Positions 31,715-41,189 of a stretch of 64,000 nucleotides of DNA are shown here, one piece after another. The translations under genes and the position numbers were made by a program. This DNA comes from Gammaproteobacteria bacterium. Its GTDB lineage: Bacteria; Pseudomonadota; Gammaproteobacteria; Steroidobacterales; Steroidobacteraceae. The stretch lies in assembly GCA_016874295.1 (NCBI GenBank), contig VGUH01000007.1, forward strand, positions 50,771 through 114,770, written 5' to 3'. The notes under the pieces were generated by a model, which was given only the letters and a program-made list of their open reading frames with translations, did not search any database and was not told the origin of the DNA. The stretch's first letter is position 1. The number at the start of each line of letters is the position of its first letter.

Positions 31715-34192
31715 CTATGCAACCTGGAACGTGTCGACCTCATCAACCTGCGCGCCGCCCGCCGCCAGTTCGTGCGACTCGAAGTCATCCACGCTGACGA
31801 TCTCCATGACCTTGCGGTCGTACTCCCGCAGCTGCGCGGCCTCGGCCTCGGTGATGAGACCGGCGGCCAGCGCTCCACGGACCTGGCCCGGCAGGTCGAG
31901 CGCCCTGACCCGCCCGGTCTTGACGCCCTCGACGCGGATTCTCTTCTCGAGCGGCTCGGCGGCGATCGCGAGCTCGAGCGCCTGCTGCACCAGGCCGAGG
32001 TGGTTGCCGGGTTCGAGTGTGCGATAGACGAAGTGGCACAGACGCTCGCGCGCCTCGCCCGGGTTCATGACGAGGTCGGCGATCTGCGGGTCCAGGCGGT
32101 CGCCCGGCGCGAAGTAAGTGCGGCCGCGCGGGAAGACGACGAAACGCATGACGGCGGCGAGCCAGCGCACCGGGAAGTTGCGCAGGAACCCGTGCAGCTG
32201 CTCCTGCGCGTGGTACAGGAGCGAACGGCAGGCGTGCTCGACCAGCGGCAGGTCGGCCGCGGGCCGGCCCTGGTTCTCGAAGTGCTTCAGGACCATCGAG
32301 GCGAGGTACATCGCCGACAGCACGTCGCCGAGCCGCGCGGAGAGGCTTTCCTTCTTCTTGAGGTAGCCGCCGAGCGAGAGCATCGCGATGTCGGTCGCGA
32401 ACGCGAACGAGGCGCTGAAGCGGTTGATGTGCTCGTAGAAGCACCGGGTCGGTCCGCCCATCGGCGCGGTGACGACCCGCGAGAGCGTGAGCGCGCCGAT
32501 GAACGAGCGCACGGCGTTCGAGATCGTGTAGCGGATATGTCCGAACAGCGCGGCGTCGAAGTCGCGCAGCCCGCGTTCATGGTCCGGATCCTGGACGGCG
32601 TTCATCTCCTTCAGCACGAACGGATGGCAGCGCACGGCGCCCTGGCCGAAGATGATCAGGCTGCGCGTCAGGATGTTCGCGCCCTCGACCGTGATGCTGA
32701 CCGGGACCATCTGGTAGCCGCGGCCGATGTAGTTCCGGGGTCCGAGCATGATGCCCTTGCCGCCCTGCACGTCCATCGCGTCGTTCGCGATCATGCGGCC
32801 GAACTCGGTCACGTGGTATTTCAGGATGGCGGCCGGCACTGCGGGCCTCTCGCCGGCGTCGATCGCGCCGGTGGTCACCGAGCGCGCCGCGTCCATCAGG
32901 TAGGTGCGTGCCGCCATGCGCGCGATCACCGCCTCGACACCTTCGAACTTCCCGACCGGCAGGTTGAACTGGCGGCGGATGCGCGCGTAAGCGCCCGTCG
33001 AGTACACCGCGCCCTTGGCACCGCCGGTCGCGATCGACGGCAGCGAGATGCAGCGCCCGACCGAAAGCTGCTCGACCAGCATGCGCCAGCCCTGGCCGGC
33101 CATCTTCGGCCCGCCGATGATCGCATCGAGTGGCACGAACACGTCCTTGCCGTGGATCGGGCCGTTCTGGAACGGGCCGTTCAGCGGCAAGTGGCGCCGG
33201 CCGATCGTGATGCCGGGTACATCGCGCGGCACGAGCGCGACGGTGATGCCGTAATCAGTCTCAACGCCGCCCATGAGCCGGTCCGGGTCGTAGAGGCGGA
33301 AGGCGAGGCCGATGAGGGTCGCGATCGGCGCGAGCGTGATGTAGCGCTTGGAAAAATTGAGCCGGATGCCGATGGTTTCGCGTCCCTGGTACGTGCCGCG
33401 GCAGACGATACCGGTGTCCGGCAGCGCGCTCGCGTCCGAGCCGACGCGCGGGCCGGTGAGGCCGAAGCAGGGGATTTCCTCGCCGCGCGCGAGCCGCGGC
33501 AGGAGGTGCTGTTTCTGATCCTCGGTCCCGTAGTGCAGCAGGAGCTCGGCGGGTCCGAGCGAGTTCGGCACGACCACGGTCGAGGCGACCGTGCTCGAGC
33601 GGCTCGCGATCTTCACCACCACCGCCGAGTGCGCATAGGCGGAAAAGCCGAGGCCGCCGTACTTCCGGGGGATGATCATCGCCCAGAAGCCCTTCTTCTT
33701 GATGAATTCCCAGACCTCCGGCGGCAGGTCCGCGCGCCGGTGCGTGATGTCGAAATCGTCGATCATCCGGCACAGTTCTTCGCAGGGCCCGTCGATGAAG
33801 GCCTGCTCCTCGGCGGAGAGCGTGGGCGGTTTCGCCGACAGGAGCTTCTGCCAGTCCGGCCCGCCGGTGAAGAGCTCGCCGTCCCACCAGACGGTGCCGG
33901 CCTCGAGCGCCTCGCGCTCGGTCGTGGACATCGGCGGCAGCATGCGCCGGAACGCCAGCAGGAACCGGCTGGAGATCAGCGCGCGCCTGAGCGGCCGGAC
34001 ATTGAGCAGGACGTGCGGGACGTAGAGCGCCCAGAGCGTCGCCTTCCACCAGGGGGCGCCGTCGCCGAACAGCGTGTAGTAGGCGAGCAGCACGCCGAGG
34101 GCGATGGTCGCCTTGGCGAGGCTCGCACGCTGGTAGGCGAGCCAGAGGACGAGGCTCGTTAAGAGCACCAGCCAGAGCGCTGTGAGCACCAT
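31715..34192 (-). CDS. fadE: Acyl-CoA dehydrogenase FadE
   Basis: At 825 residues this is the large proteobacterial FadE that catalyses the first step of fatty-acid beta-oxidation. N-terminal hydrophobic segments (1-45), then KKGFWAMIIPRKYGGLGFSAYAHSAVVVKIASRSSTVASTVVVPNSLGPAELLLHYGTEDQK, CFGLTGPRVGSDASALPD, and DVQGGKGIMLGPRNYIGRGYQMVPVSITVEGANILTRSLIIFGQGA, which carry the flavin and active-site contacts. The C-terminal DUF1974-type extension is present. It is divergent from the Yip1-like gene. Confidence 0.95.
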   Translation of the reverse strand: MVLTALWLVLLTSLVLWLAYQRASLAKATIALGVLLAYYTLFGDGAPWWKATLWALYVPHVLLNVRPLRRALISSRFLLAFRRMLPPMSTTEREALEAGTVWWDGELFTGGPDWQKLLSAKPPTLSAEEQAFIDGPCEELCRMIDDFDITHRRADLPPEVWEFIKKKGFWAMIIPRKYGGLGFSAYAHSAVVVKIASRSSTVASTVVVPNSLGPAELLLHYGTEDQKQHLLPRLARGEEIPCFGLTGPRVGSDASALPDTGIVCRGTYQGRETIGIRLNFSKRYITLAPIATLIGLAFRLYDPDRLMGGVETDYGITVALVPRDVPGITIGRRHLPLNGPFQNGPIHGKDVFVPLDAIIGGPKMAGQGWRMLVEQLSVGRCISLPSIATGGAKGAVYSTGAYARIRRQFNLPVGKFEGVEAVIARMAARTYLMDAARSVTTGAIDAGERPAVPAAILKYHVTEFGRMIANDAMDVQGGKGIMLGPRNYIGRGYQMVPVSITVEGANILTRSLIIFGQGAVRCHPFVLKEMNAVQDPDHERGLRDFDAALFGHIRYTISNAVRSFIGALTLSRVVTAPMGGPTRCFYEHINRFSASFAFATDIAMLSLGGYLKKKESLSARLGDVLSAMYLASMVLKHFENQGRPAADLPLVEHACRSLLYHAQEQLHGFLRNFPVRWLAAVMRFVVFPRGRTYFAPGDRLDPQIADLVMNPGEARERLCHFVYRTLEPGNHLGLVQQALELAIAAEPLEKRIRVEGVKTGRVRALDLPGQVRGALAAGLITEAEAAQLREYDRKVMEIVSVDDFESHELAAGGAQVDEVDTFQVA

Positions 34193-34318
34193 GGGCTCCC
34201 GTACTTATACCGCGTTCAGCATGGGTTGCGGGATTAGGCGATGCACCCTAGGAGCCGCTTGTTTGCACTGCAAAAAGGCGATTGCTAGGTGTGCTGCGCG
34301 CCCGGGGAGGAAACAACC

Positions 34319-35569
34319 ATGAACAAGCTGATCGAGCGCGTGAAGGCGATTTTGCTGACGCCGAAGACGGAGTGGCCGGTCATCGCCGCCGAGCCCGAGA
34401 CGACCGCGGGCCTTTACACGAAGTACATCCTGATCGTGTCGGCCCTCGGCCCGATCGCGATGTTCCTGAAGGGCTCGCTGATCGGGACCTCGACGTTCAT
34501 CGGGACGTTCCGGATGGACCTGGGCGCGGGCCTCACCATGGCCGTGGCGATGTACCTGCTGGGCCTTGTCGGCATCTTCCTGTGGTCGCTGATCATCAAC
34601 GCGCTCGCGCCGACGTTCGGCGGGGAGAAAGACTCCGTGCAGTCGCTGAAGGCCGCGGCCTACGCCGCGACCGGCGCCTGGGTCGGCGGCCTCGGCCAGC
34701 TGGTTCCCTGAATCGGCTGGCTGATCGGCCTGGCCGGCGCGGTGTACAGCATCTACCTGCTCTACCTCGGCCTGCCGCACATGATGAAAGCGCCGGCCGA
34801 TAAAGCTGCGGGCTACACGGCCGTGACCGTCATCCTCGCGATTCTCCTGTCCTGGATCCTGTGGGCGATCGTCGGCAGCATCGCCGGCCGCGGCCTCTGG
34901 GGTCCGGGCTACGCGCCGTCGGCCACGATCGGTGACAGCAGCTTCGAAAAAGGCAGCACCGGCGCCGCGCTCGAGGAATGGGCGAGGCAGATGGAAGCGG
35001 CCGGCAAGCAGGTCGAGGCTTCCGCGAAGCAGAACCAGAGAGTGCCTTCGGCTGCGGCGGTCGGCGCGCTGGTCGGTGCCGCCGTCGGCGGCAACACCGG
35101 CGTCGCCGCGCTACCGACCGACCGGATGAAAGCCTTCCTGCCGGAGACGCTTGCTGGCCTGCCGCGCACGGGGCTGTCGGCCGAGCGCAATGCGGCCATG
35201 GGCTTCGAGGTGTCCGAAGCCAGCGCCGACTACGGGGACGGCGCCGGCCGCAACCTCAGGCTCGAGATCAAGGACACGGGCGGCGCCAAAGGCCTGCTCG
35301 CGCTCGCGGCCTACGCCAACGTCGAGAGCGAGAAGCAATGGAACGGCGGCTACGAACGCAATTACCGGGCCGACGGCCGCATGGTGCACGAGCGCTGGGA
35401 TGCGAACGGCAGCCGCGGCGAGTACACCGTGATCGTCGGCAACCGCTTCGCCGTCGAGATCTCCGGGCAGGCGGCGAGCATGGACGAGATCAAGGCCGCG
35501 CTCGCGACGGGTGTCAATGTGGCCGGGCTCGAGGCCGCGGCTGCCGCGCAGTCGCCGCCCGGCGGCTGA
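34319..35569 (+). pseudogene. Yip1-domain membrane protein with one in-frame TGA
   Basis: From ATG 34319 (behind a GGGGAGGA ribosome-binding site) the frame reads a Yip1 protein: MNKLIERVKAILLTPKTEWPVIAAEPET, membrane segments and FGGEKDSVQSLKAAAYAATGAWVGGLGQLVP, then TGA at 34709-34711, then continues in the same frame as IGWLIGLAGAVYSIYLLYLGLPHMMKAPADKAAGYTAV, the normal second half. A single GGA-to-TGA change would explain it. After the Yip1 part comes a soluble domain of about 200 residues (DYGDGAGRNLRLEIKDTGGAKGLLALAAYANVES ... YTVIVGNRFAVEISG). The stretch after the stop has an in-frame GTG at 34742 that could re-start translation. Confidence 0.7.
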
Positions 35570-35576
35570 GCAGAAG

Positions 35577-35600
35577 AAAGCCGGCCCCGTGGCCGGCTTT
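35577..35600 (+). terminator. Bidirectional-type hairpin terminator
   Basis: AAAGCCGGCC, loop CCGT, GGCCGGCTTT, lying between convergent genes, 8 bases after the stop of the Yip1 gene. The A and T tracts allow it to act in both directions. Confidence 0.8.
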
Positions 35601-35621
35601 CGGATCTGGTCCCGTTCCGCG

Positions 35622-35993
35622 CTAATTTGCGGGGCGCAGGTTCACCTCGCGCACGTAGGTCGTGCCGAGGTAGGTGCGCATGGCGAGACGATGCTTGATC
35701 ATCTCCCGCTGCTTGTCCTCGTCGGCGGTTGCAAAGTGCGCCGAGGCGATCGCGTCCAGTTTCTGCTCATCGTCCTTGTTGTAGTCGAGTGCCTTGCCGA
35801 AACTCGGGAACAGTGTGCAGAACAGCACGTCGTAATCATTGGCATCGCTGGGCGTCTTCACGAACGCCTTGTTGTCCAGGACCAGCCCCTGCTTCTTGGC
35901 CTCGATGTTCTGCGGTTCGACGTCGGTGCGGATGTATTTCATGTATGCATCGAACTGGCCGGGACTGGTGCGGTATGCTTCGCATGCCCACAC
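35622..35993 (-). CDS. Conserved protein, signal peptide apparently lost
   Basis: A 123-residue product: WACEAYRTSPGQFDAYMKYIRTDVEPQNIEAKKQGLVLDNKAFVKTPSDANDYDVLFCTLFPSFGKALDYNKDDEQKLDAIASAHFAT. The frame stays open upstream with residues GVAQEHWTEGPV, which look like the start of a mature exported protein, but the expected signal peptide is absent because the 3' end of the exonuclease/phosphatase-family gene lies there. The GTG at 35993 is the only nearby start. Function unknown. I judge it likely truncated at the 5' end. Confidence 0.5.
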   Translation of the reverse strand: MWACEAYRTSPGQFDAYMKYIRTDVEPQNIEAKKQGLVLDNKAFVKTPSDANDYDVLFCTLFPSFGKALDYNKDDEQKLDAIASAHFATADEDKQREMIKHRLAMRTYLGTTYVREVNLRPAN

Positions 35994-36028
35994 CGGGCCC
36001 TCAGTCCAATGTTCCTGCGCGACGCCGT

Positions 36029-36982
36029 CTAGAAACGGATGGTGGCCGCGACGGCGCGGTGGTCGGAAGGCCAGGGTGTCACGACCACGTCCGCCTCCGG
36101 CGACCTTTCGCCGAAGATTTGCACCCGTTCCACGGCGAGCACCGCGCCGCGCGCGAAGACGTAGTCGATCCGGTCATGATGGACCGCGACCTCGGCGGGG
36201 CGCGCAATCGCCTCCCAGGTGTGGCCCGGCTGCTCCACCTCGTCCGGGTGCACGGACCGGTACGCATCCACGAAGCCCTGCGCTTCCAGCGCGCGCGTCG
36301 CCGGATAAGCCACGGCAAACGGGTGCCGCCCGGCGGCGGCCGTGCCCGCGGTCCAGTCGCGGTGGGAGGGCTCGTTGAAGTCGCCGAACACGAAGGCCGC
36401 GTCCGCCCTGTCCGCAGCCCGCAGGTCCCGGAGCAGCAGCGCGACAGCCGACCCACGCGCGGCTTCGGCCGCCCGCTCGGCCTCGGCGCCGCTGTGGAGG
36501 TAGGGCGCGTCGCCGTAGGGGATGCCCATCACCTGGTAGGGCTGGTAGGGAAAATCGGTGAAGTGGACGTTGAAGGCGAACACGCGCCGTCCCGCGACGT
36601 CGATGGCGACGCCGAGGTCGTTCTGCGTCGCCGCACCGATCGGGTAGCGGGAGAGGATCGCGTTGGCCCACAGGGCGGCGTTGGCCTTCGCCTGGTCGTA
36701 GTAATGGAAGCCGAGCGCTGCCGCAAGCTTCGCCGCCACGCTTTCGCTCGCGGGCGGGCAGGACTCCTCGCTGCAGTCCGGCGCTTCCTGCCGGGTCTCC
36801 TGGATGCCGACGATGTCCGCGCCGGCCGCGCGGATCACGGCCGCCGTCTCGTCGACCGGCTTGCCCTGGTTCGCGCCGCCGCCCCAGACGTTGAAGCTCA
36901 TCACCGTGAGCCTCGTCTCCGCCCAGGCCGGCTGCGCCGCGAACGCCGCGAGCGTGACCGCAAGGAGGGCGAGCGGGCGCAT
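36029..36982 (-). CDS. Exported endonuclease/exonuclease/phosphatase-family protein
   Basis: A 317-residue protein with a signal peptide (MRPLALLAVTLAAFAAQPAWA) and an EEP fold: LTVMSFNVWGGGANQGKP (Asn), IVGIQETRQ (metal Glu), FNVHFTDFPYQ, FVFGDFNEPSHRDW and TPWPSDHRAVAATIRF with the catalytic Asp-His. Such exported enzymes act on nucleic acids, phosphoinositides or sphingolipids; the substrate is not evident. The ATG at 36982 overlaps the gamma-glutamyltransferase stop (ATGA); ATG 36988 is an alternative. Confidence 0.85.
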   Translation of the reverse strand: MRPLALLAVTLAAFAAQPAWAETRLTVMSFNVWGGGANQGKPVDETAAVIRAAGADIVGIQETRQEAPDCSEESCPPASESVAAKLAAALGFHYYDQAKANAALWANAILSRYPIGAATQNDLGVAIDVAGRRVFAFNVHFTDFPYQPYQVMGIPYGDAPYLHSGAEAERAAEAARGSAVALLLRDLRAADRADAAFVFGDFNEPSHRDWTAGTAAAGRHPFAVAYPATRALEAQGFVDAYRSVHPDEVEQPGHTWEAIARPAEVAVHHDRIDYVFARGAVLAVERVQIFGERSPEADVVVTPWPSDHRAVAATIRF

Positions 36983-38847
36983 CACCATGCGATGCCGTAG
37001 TCCTCGCCGTGGTTGCTCGACGCGCCCCAGAACGTGCCATGGGCATGGTCGATCATCACCGCGTTGATCGGGCCCGAGGTGCGCGAGCGGAACTCCATCG
37101 CATAGCCGCGCGCCCTGAGGTCGCGGCGGATCCAGTCGGGAACCGCGTCGTTGAGCGTGATGCGCCCGGGGAAGCGCTCGTGCGGGAAGAAGGAATCGCG
37201 CATCTGGTAGCTGGTGATGTTCGGCGCCTCGGCCGCCTGCTGCGGCGTCATGCCGAACTCGACGATGTTCAGGAAGAACTGCAGCAGGTTCTGGTCCTGC
37301 GTGTCGCCTCCCTGCACCGCGAACGCGAGCCAGGGCTTGCCGTCCCTGAAGGCGAGCGAGGGCGTCAGCGTCACGCGCGGGCGCTTGCCCGGCTCGATCA
37401 CGTTGTACGGGTTCACCTCCGGGTCGATGACGAACTGCTGGGCGCGCTGGCTCATGCCGATGCCGGTCCTGCCGGCGATGACGGCGGGTATCCAGGCACC
37501 CGAGGGCGTGATCGAGACCAGCCAGCCGTCGGTGTCGGCCGCGATCACGGAAGTCGTGCCGCGGTAGAAGGATCCGGCGTCGGGGTCGGTCACCGCCGCG
37601 AAGCGCGCGGCGTCGAAAGCGGGCGATGCGGCTGCCGTGCGCTTCTTCAGCAGGTCCGCGAACGGATTCGTGCCGCCCTGGAACGGATAGGGATCGCCGG
37701 GGCCGATCGCGGGGTCGTTGGCGGCCGCGGGCGAGATGCTCGCTGCGCGCGACTTCGCATAGTCCTTCGACAGCAGGCCCTGGATCGGCTCCACGGGCGG
37801 GAAATCGGGATCGCCGTAGTAGAAGTCGCGGTCCGCGAAGGCGAGGTTCATCGCCTGGTAGACGGTGTGGATGTAGTTCGCGCTGTTGTAGCCCATCGAC
37901 CTGAGGTCGAAGTTCTCGAGGACGTTGAGCGCCTGCAGCATCACCGGGCCCTGGGTCCAGTGGTCGAGCTTGTAGACGTCGATGCCGCGATAGCTCGTGT
38001 GCCGCGGCTCTTCGAACTTGACGCGCCAGTTCGCGAGATCGCTCGCCGTGAGGAGTGCGCCTTCCTCGCGCGCACCGCGCACGAATTCCTGCGCGATGTC
38101 GCCGCGGTAGAAGCGGTCGTAGGCGGCGGCCAGCGCTTGCTTGCGCGACTTGCCGGCGGCGAGCGCCGCGGCCTCCGCCTCGACCAGCTTCCTGAGCGTC
38201 GCGGCGAGATCGGGCTGGCGGAAGATCTCGCCCGCGGCCGGCGCCTCCCGCGCCTCGCCGAGGTGCGGCAGCATCACCGCCTTCGAGTAGCGCCACTGCT
38301 TGAGCTTCGCCTTCTCGAACTCGATGTCGTCCGCGGTCTCGGCGTCGATCGCATAGCCGTCGGCGAGCTCGATCGACGGCGCGAGCACGTCGGCGAGCGC
38401 GAGCGTGCCGTATTCCGCGAGCATCTCGATCAGGGCGCCGGGCGTGCCGGGCGTCACGGCGGCCAACGGCCCGTCTTCGGGCGGGCCTTCGAGCCCCTTG
38501 CCGCGGAAAAAATCCGGTGTCGCTCCGGTGGGCGCGACGCCGAGGCCGTTGACCGCGATGATCCTGCCGGTCTTCGGGTTGTAGATCAGTGCCTGTGTCT
38601 CGCCGCCCCAGGACAGCACGTCCCACATCGTGGATGTGGCGGCGAGCATCGCGCAGGCGGCATCCACCGCATTGCCGCCGCGCTCGAACATGCGCGCGCC
38701 CGCGGTCGCCGCCAGCGGCTTGCCGGTGATCGCCATCCAGTGGCTGCCGTGCAGGGGCGGCTTCTGGGTCTTTTCCTGCGCGAGGGCGGGGACCGCCAGG
38801 AGCGGAATCAATGCTGCGGCGGCGAGCGCGGGAGCAGCGGCGTTCAT
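36982..38847 (-). CDS. Gamma-glutamyltransferase family protein
   Basis: A 621-residue periplasmic Ntn hydrolase with a signal peptide (NAAAPALAAAALIPLLAVPALA). Conserved parts: MFERGGNAVDAACAMLAATS, AAVTPGTPGALIEMLAEYGTLALADVLAPSIELADGYAI, the processing site GTTSVIAADTDGWLVSITPSGAW with the nucleophile Thr, and GGDTQDQNLLQFFLNIVEFGMTPQQA. It would hydrolyse or transfer gamma-glutamyl groups; the exact branch (GGT or a cephalosporin/aminoacylase-like relative) cannot be told. It overlaps the downstream exonuclease/phosphatase-family gene. Confidence 0.88.
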   Translation of the reverse strand: MNAAAPALAAAALIPLLAVPALAQEKTQKPPLHGSHWMAITGKPLAATAGARMFERGGNAVDAACAMLAATSTMWDVLSWGGETQALIYNPKTGRIIAVNGLGVAPTGATPDFFRGKGLEGPPEDGPLAAVTPGTPGALIEMLAEYGTLALADVLAPSIELADGYAIDAETADDIEFEKAKLKQWRYSKAVMLPHLGEAREAPAAGEIFRQPDLAATLRKLVEAEAAALAAGKSRKQALAAAYDRFYRGDIAQEFVRGAREEGALLTASDLANWRVKFEEPRHTSYRGIDVYKLDHWTQGPVMLQALNVLENFDLRSMGYNSANYIHTVYQAMNLAFADRDFYYGDPDFPPVEPIQGLLSKDYAKSRAASISPAAANDPAIGPGDPYPFQGGTNPFADLLKKRTAAASPAFDAARFAAVTDPDAGSFYRGTTSVIAADTDGWLVSITPSGAWIPAVIAGRTGIGMSQRAQQFVIDPEVNPYNVIEPGKRPRVTLTPSLAFRDGKPWLAFAVQGGDTQDQNLLQFFLNIVEFGMTPQQAAEAPNITSYQMRDSFFPHERFPGRITLNDAVPDWIRRDLRARGYAMEFRSRTSGPINAVMIDHAHGTFWGASSNHGEDYGIAW

Positions 38848-38861
38848 CCTGCTTGTCACCT

Positions 38862-39839
38862 TCAGATCAGGTCCTGGACGCCGTCGCGCTCCTCGCGCAG
38901 CTCGCGGTGCGTCGCGTCCATGCGCTCGCGGCTGAACTCGTCGACCGCGAGGCTCTGCACGACGGTGTACCGCCCGTCCTTGCAGGTCACCGGGTACGAG
39001 TAGACGACGCCTTCGCCGATGCCGTAGCTGCCGTCGGCCGGCACGGCCATGCTGGTCCAGTCGCCGTCCGCCGTGCCGAGCGCCCAGTTGCGCATGTGGT
39101 CGATCGCGGCGGAAGCCGCCGAGGCGGCCGAAGAGGAGCCGCGCGCCTTGATGACCGCCGCGCCGCGCTGCTGCACGGTCGGGATGAATTCCTCGCGGTA
39201 CCACTTCGCCTCGACCAGCGACTTCGCCGGCTTGCCGGCAATCGTGCAGTGCGCGATATCCGGGTACTGCGTGGCGCTGTGGTTGCCCCAGATGATCATG
39301 CGGCGCACGTCGTTGACGTGCCTGCCCGTCTTCGCGGCGAGCTGCGCGAGGGCGCGGTTGTGGTCGAGCCGGGTCATCGCGGTGAAGTTGCGCCGCTCGA
39401 TGCCGGGCGCGTTTGCGGCGGCGATCAGCGCGTTGGTGTTCGCGGGGTTGCCGACGACGAGCACGCGCACGTCGCGGCTCGCGCTGGCGTCGAGCGCCTT
39501 GCCCTGCACCGAGAAGATCTGCGCGTTGGCGAGCAGGAGGTCCTTGCGCTCCATGCCGGGGCCGCGCGGGCGCGCGCCGACCAGCAGCGCATAGTCGCAG
39601 TCCTTGAATGCCGCCGTCGCGTCGTCGGTCGCGGTCACGCGGTTGAGCGTCGGAAACGCGCAGTCCATGAGCTCCATGACGACGCCGCCGAGCGCGGGCA
39701 GGGCGGGCGTGATCTCGAGCAGGTTCAGGTTGACCGTGCGGTCGGCGCCCAGCATCTGCCCCGAGGCGACGCGGAACGCGAGCGCATAGCCGATCTGGCC
39801 GGCGGCGCCGGTAATGGTGACCGTGGCGGGCTTCTTCAA
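38862..39839 (-). CDS. mdh: Malate dehydrogenase
   Basis: A 325-residue NAD-dependent malate dehydrogenase of the type common in beta- and some gammaproteobacteria. [23 protein letters not shown] (NAD motif), [36 protein letters not shown], and the active-site [14 protein letters not shown] with [13 protein letters not shown] (catalytic Asp/His). Homologues begin right before [10 protein letters not shown], so the TTG at 39839 is chosen instead of the farther ATG at 39905. It oxidises malate in the citric-acid cycle. Confidence 0.93.
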   Translation of the reverse strand: MKKPATVTITGAAGQIGYALAFRVASGQMLGADRTVNLNLLEITPALPALGGVVMELMDCAFPTLNRVTATDDATAAFKDCDYALLVGARPRGPGMERKDLLLANAQIFSVQGKALDASASRDVRVLVVGNPANTNALIAAANAPGIERRNFTAMTRLDHNRALAQLAAKTGRHVNDVRRMIIWGNHSATQYPDIAHCTIAGKPAKSLVEAKWYREEFIPTVQQRGAAVIKARGSSSAASAASAAIDHMRNWALGTADGDWTSMAVPADGSYGIGEGVVYSYPVTCKDGRYTVVQSLAVDEFSRERMDATHRELREERDGVQDLI

Positions 39840-39893
39840 GCGGTGCTCCGGGGTGGGCTCGAAAGGGGGCCGTAGTGTACCAGCGCCCAAATG

Positions 39894-39937
39894 AAGGGGA
39901 CGCACCCCTTCATATTCGTAGAGGGGTGCGTCCCCTT
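39894..39937. repeat. Inverted pair of REP-like palindromes
   Basis: AAGGGGACGCACCCCT (39894-39909) and its exact reverse complement (39922-39937) with a 12-base spacer. The pair lies over the 3' end of the MFS gene, which therefore ends in the repeat-encoded residues RRGRTPLRI. Confidence 0.8.
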
Positions 39938-41154
39938 CGATACAGCAGCAGCGCGAACGCGAAGCCGAGCGCGCCGGAGGCCAGGAAGAACAGCATCATC
40001 GGACCGTAGCCCGCGGGGTTGTCCGCGCCCGCACTGAAGTGGTCATTGAGACGGCCCGCGACGAGGTTCGCCGCGGCGATGCCGAGGTTGAGCCCGACCG
40101 ACAGCAGCGCGAAGGCCGCACCGAGCCGGCCGCCCGGTACGAGCCGCGCGGCCAGCGGCCACAATACCGCGGGTACCAGCGAGTAGCTGATGCCGACCAG
40201 CACGGTCCCGATCCAGAGCGGGAATGCAGCGGACATCATCGCCAGGATCGCGAGTGGAAGGAACAGCGAACCGAAGGCCAGCAGCGGCGCCGGCCGCCCG
40301 AGCCGGTCGGCGAGCCAGCCGAAGAGCGGCGTGGCGACCAGCGCCGCGGCATAGACGGCGCCGTTGATCGCGCCCGCGGCGGCGAGGTCGAGCCCGTGCG
40401 CATGCTGGAAGAACTTGATCGAGAACGTGCTGCGGAAAGCGAAGATCACCGCGTACCAGAGCACGCAGAGCGCGAACAGCAGCCAGTACGCGGACCCGAA
40501 GCGGCCGGCGTCGCGCCACGCGAAGGCAGGCGGAGCGGCCGGCGACGACCCGGCGCACACGCCCTGCCGTCGCTCGATCGCAAGATAGGCGAGTGAGGCC
40601 GCGAGCGAGGCGGCCGCGAATGCCGCCGCGGCGAGCAGCGGCGTCTGCCAGCCGGCCGCGAAAGCGGCCGGCATCCACGCGGGCGAGAGGTCCACCGTGA
40701 ATGCGCCCGCGCGGCCGAGCGCGAGCGAGGCGCCGATGGCGAACGCAAGGTGGCGCCCGGAGAAGAAGTACACGATGGCGGCGAGCGTCGCGACGTTGAA
40801 GGTCTCGGCGCCGATTCCGAACAGCAGGCGTCCGGCCGCCATGCCCGGGAAGCCGGTGCCGACCGCGGTCAGGATCGCGCCGGCGAAGCACAGCGTGGCG
40901 GTCGCGGCCATCATGCGTCCCGCGCCGAAGCGATCCACCAACCAGCCGCCCACCAGCAGCAGCACGACGTTCGGCAGGCTGTAGATCGCGTTCAGCCAGC
41001 CGATCTCCGTGTCGCTGAAGCCGCGCTCGCGCTGCAGCAGGTCCGCGACCGGCGCGATCGAGTCATAGACGTAGAAATTGCCGAAGTTCGCGAGCGCGAC
41101 CAGCGCGAGGACCAGCCAGGCGGTGCGGGGCGGATTCGGCGCGTCCGGCGGCAT
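39910..41154 (-). CDS. MFS transporter
   Basis: A 414-residue carrier with 12 membrane segments. The first MFS signature is [15 protein letters not shown] (about residue 68) and the second-half equivalent [12 protein letters not shown] (about 270). Substrate cannot be inferred. Its last residues come from the palindromic repeat. It is divergent from the amidohydrolase, with only 35 bases between starts. Confidence 0.82.
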   Translation of the reverse strand: MPPDAPNPPRTAWLVLALVALANFGNFYVYDSIAPVADLLQRERGFSDTEIGWLNAIYSLPNVVLLLVGGWLVDRFGAGRMMAATATLCFAGAILTAVGTGFPGMAAGRLLFGIGAETFNVATLAAIVYFFSGRHLAFAIGASLALGRAGAFTVDLSPAWMPAAFAAGWQTPLLAAAAFAAASLAASLAYLAIERRQGVCAGSSPAAPPAFAWRDAGRFGSAYWLLFALCVLWYAVIFAFRSTFSIKFFQHAHGLDLAAAGAINGAVYAAALVATPLFGWLADRLGRPAPLLAFGSLFLPLAILAMMSAAFPLWIGTVLVGISYSLVPAVLWPLAARLVPGGRLGAAFALLSVGLNLGIAAANLVAGRLNDHFSAGADNPAGYGPMMLFFLASGALGFAFALLLYRRGRTPLRI

Positions 41155-41189
41155 TTCGCTAGCATGCTATCCGGGCAAGGGGGACTGCC

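Noticed and set aside
31694..34162. Long plus-strand frame opposite fadE
   Set aside because: Shadow of fadE with repetitive Arg/Asp/Val composition.
34709..34711. Selenocysteine at the TGA of the Yip1 gene
   Set aside because: Yip1 proteins have no known selenocysteine, the position is probably Gly, and no convincing SECIS-like hairpin was seen after the codon.
37009..39003. Long plus-strand frame opposite the gamma-glutamyltransferase gene
   Set aside because: Shadow frame; the minus strand carries clear Ntn-hydrolase motifs.
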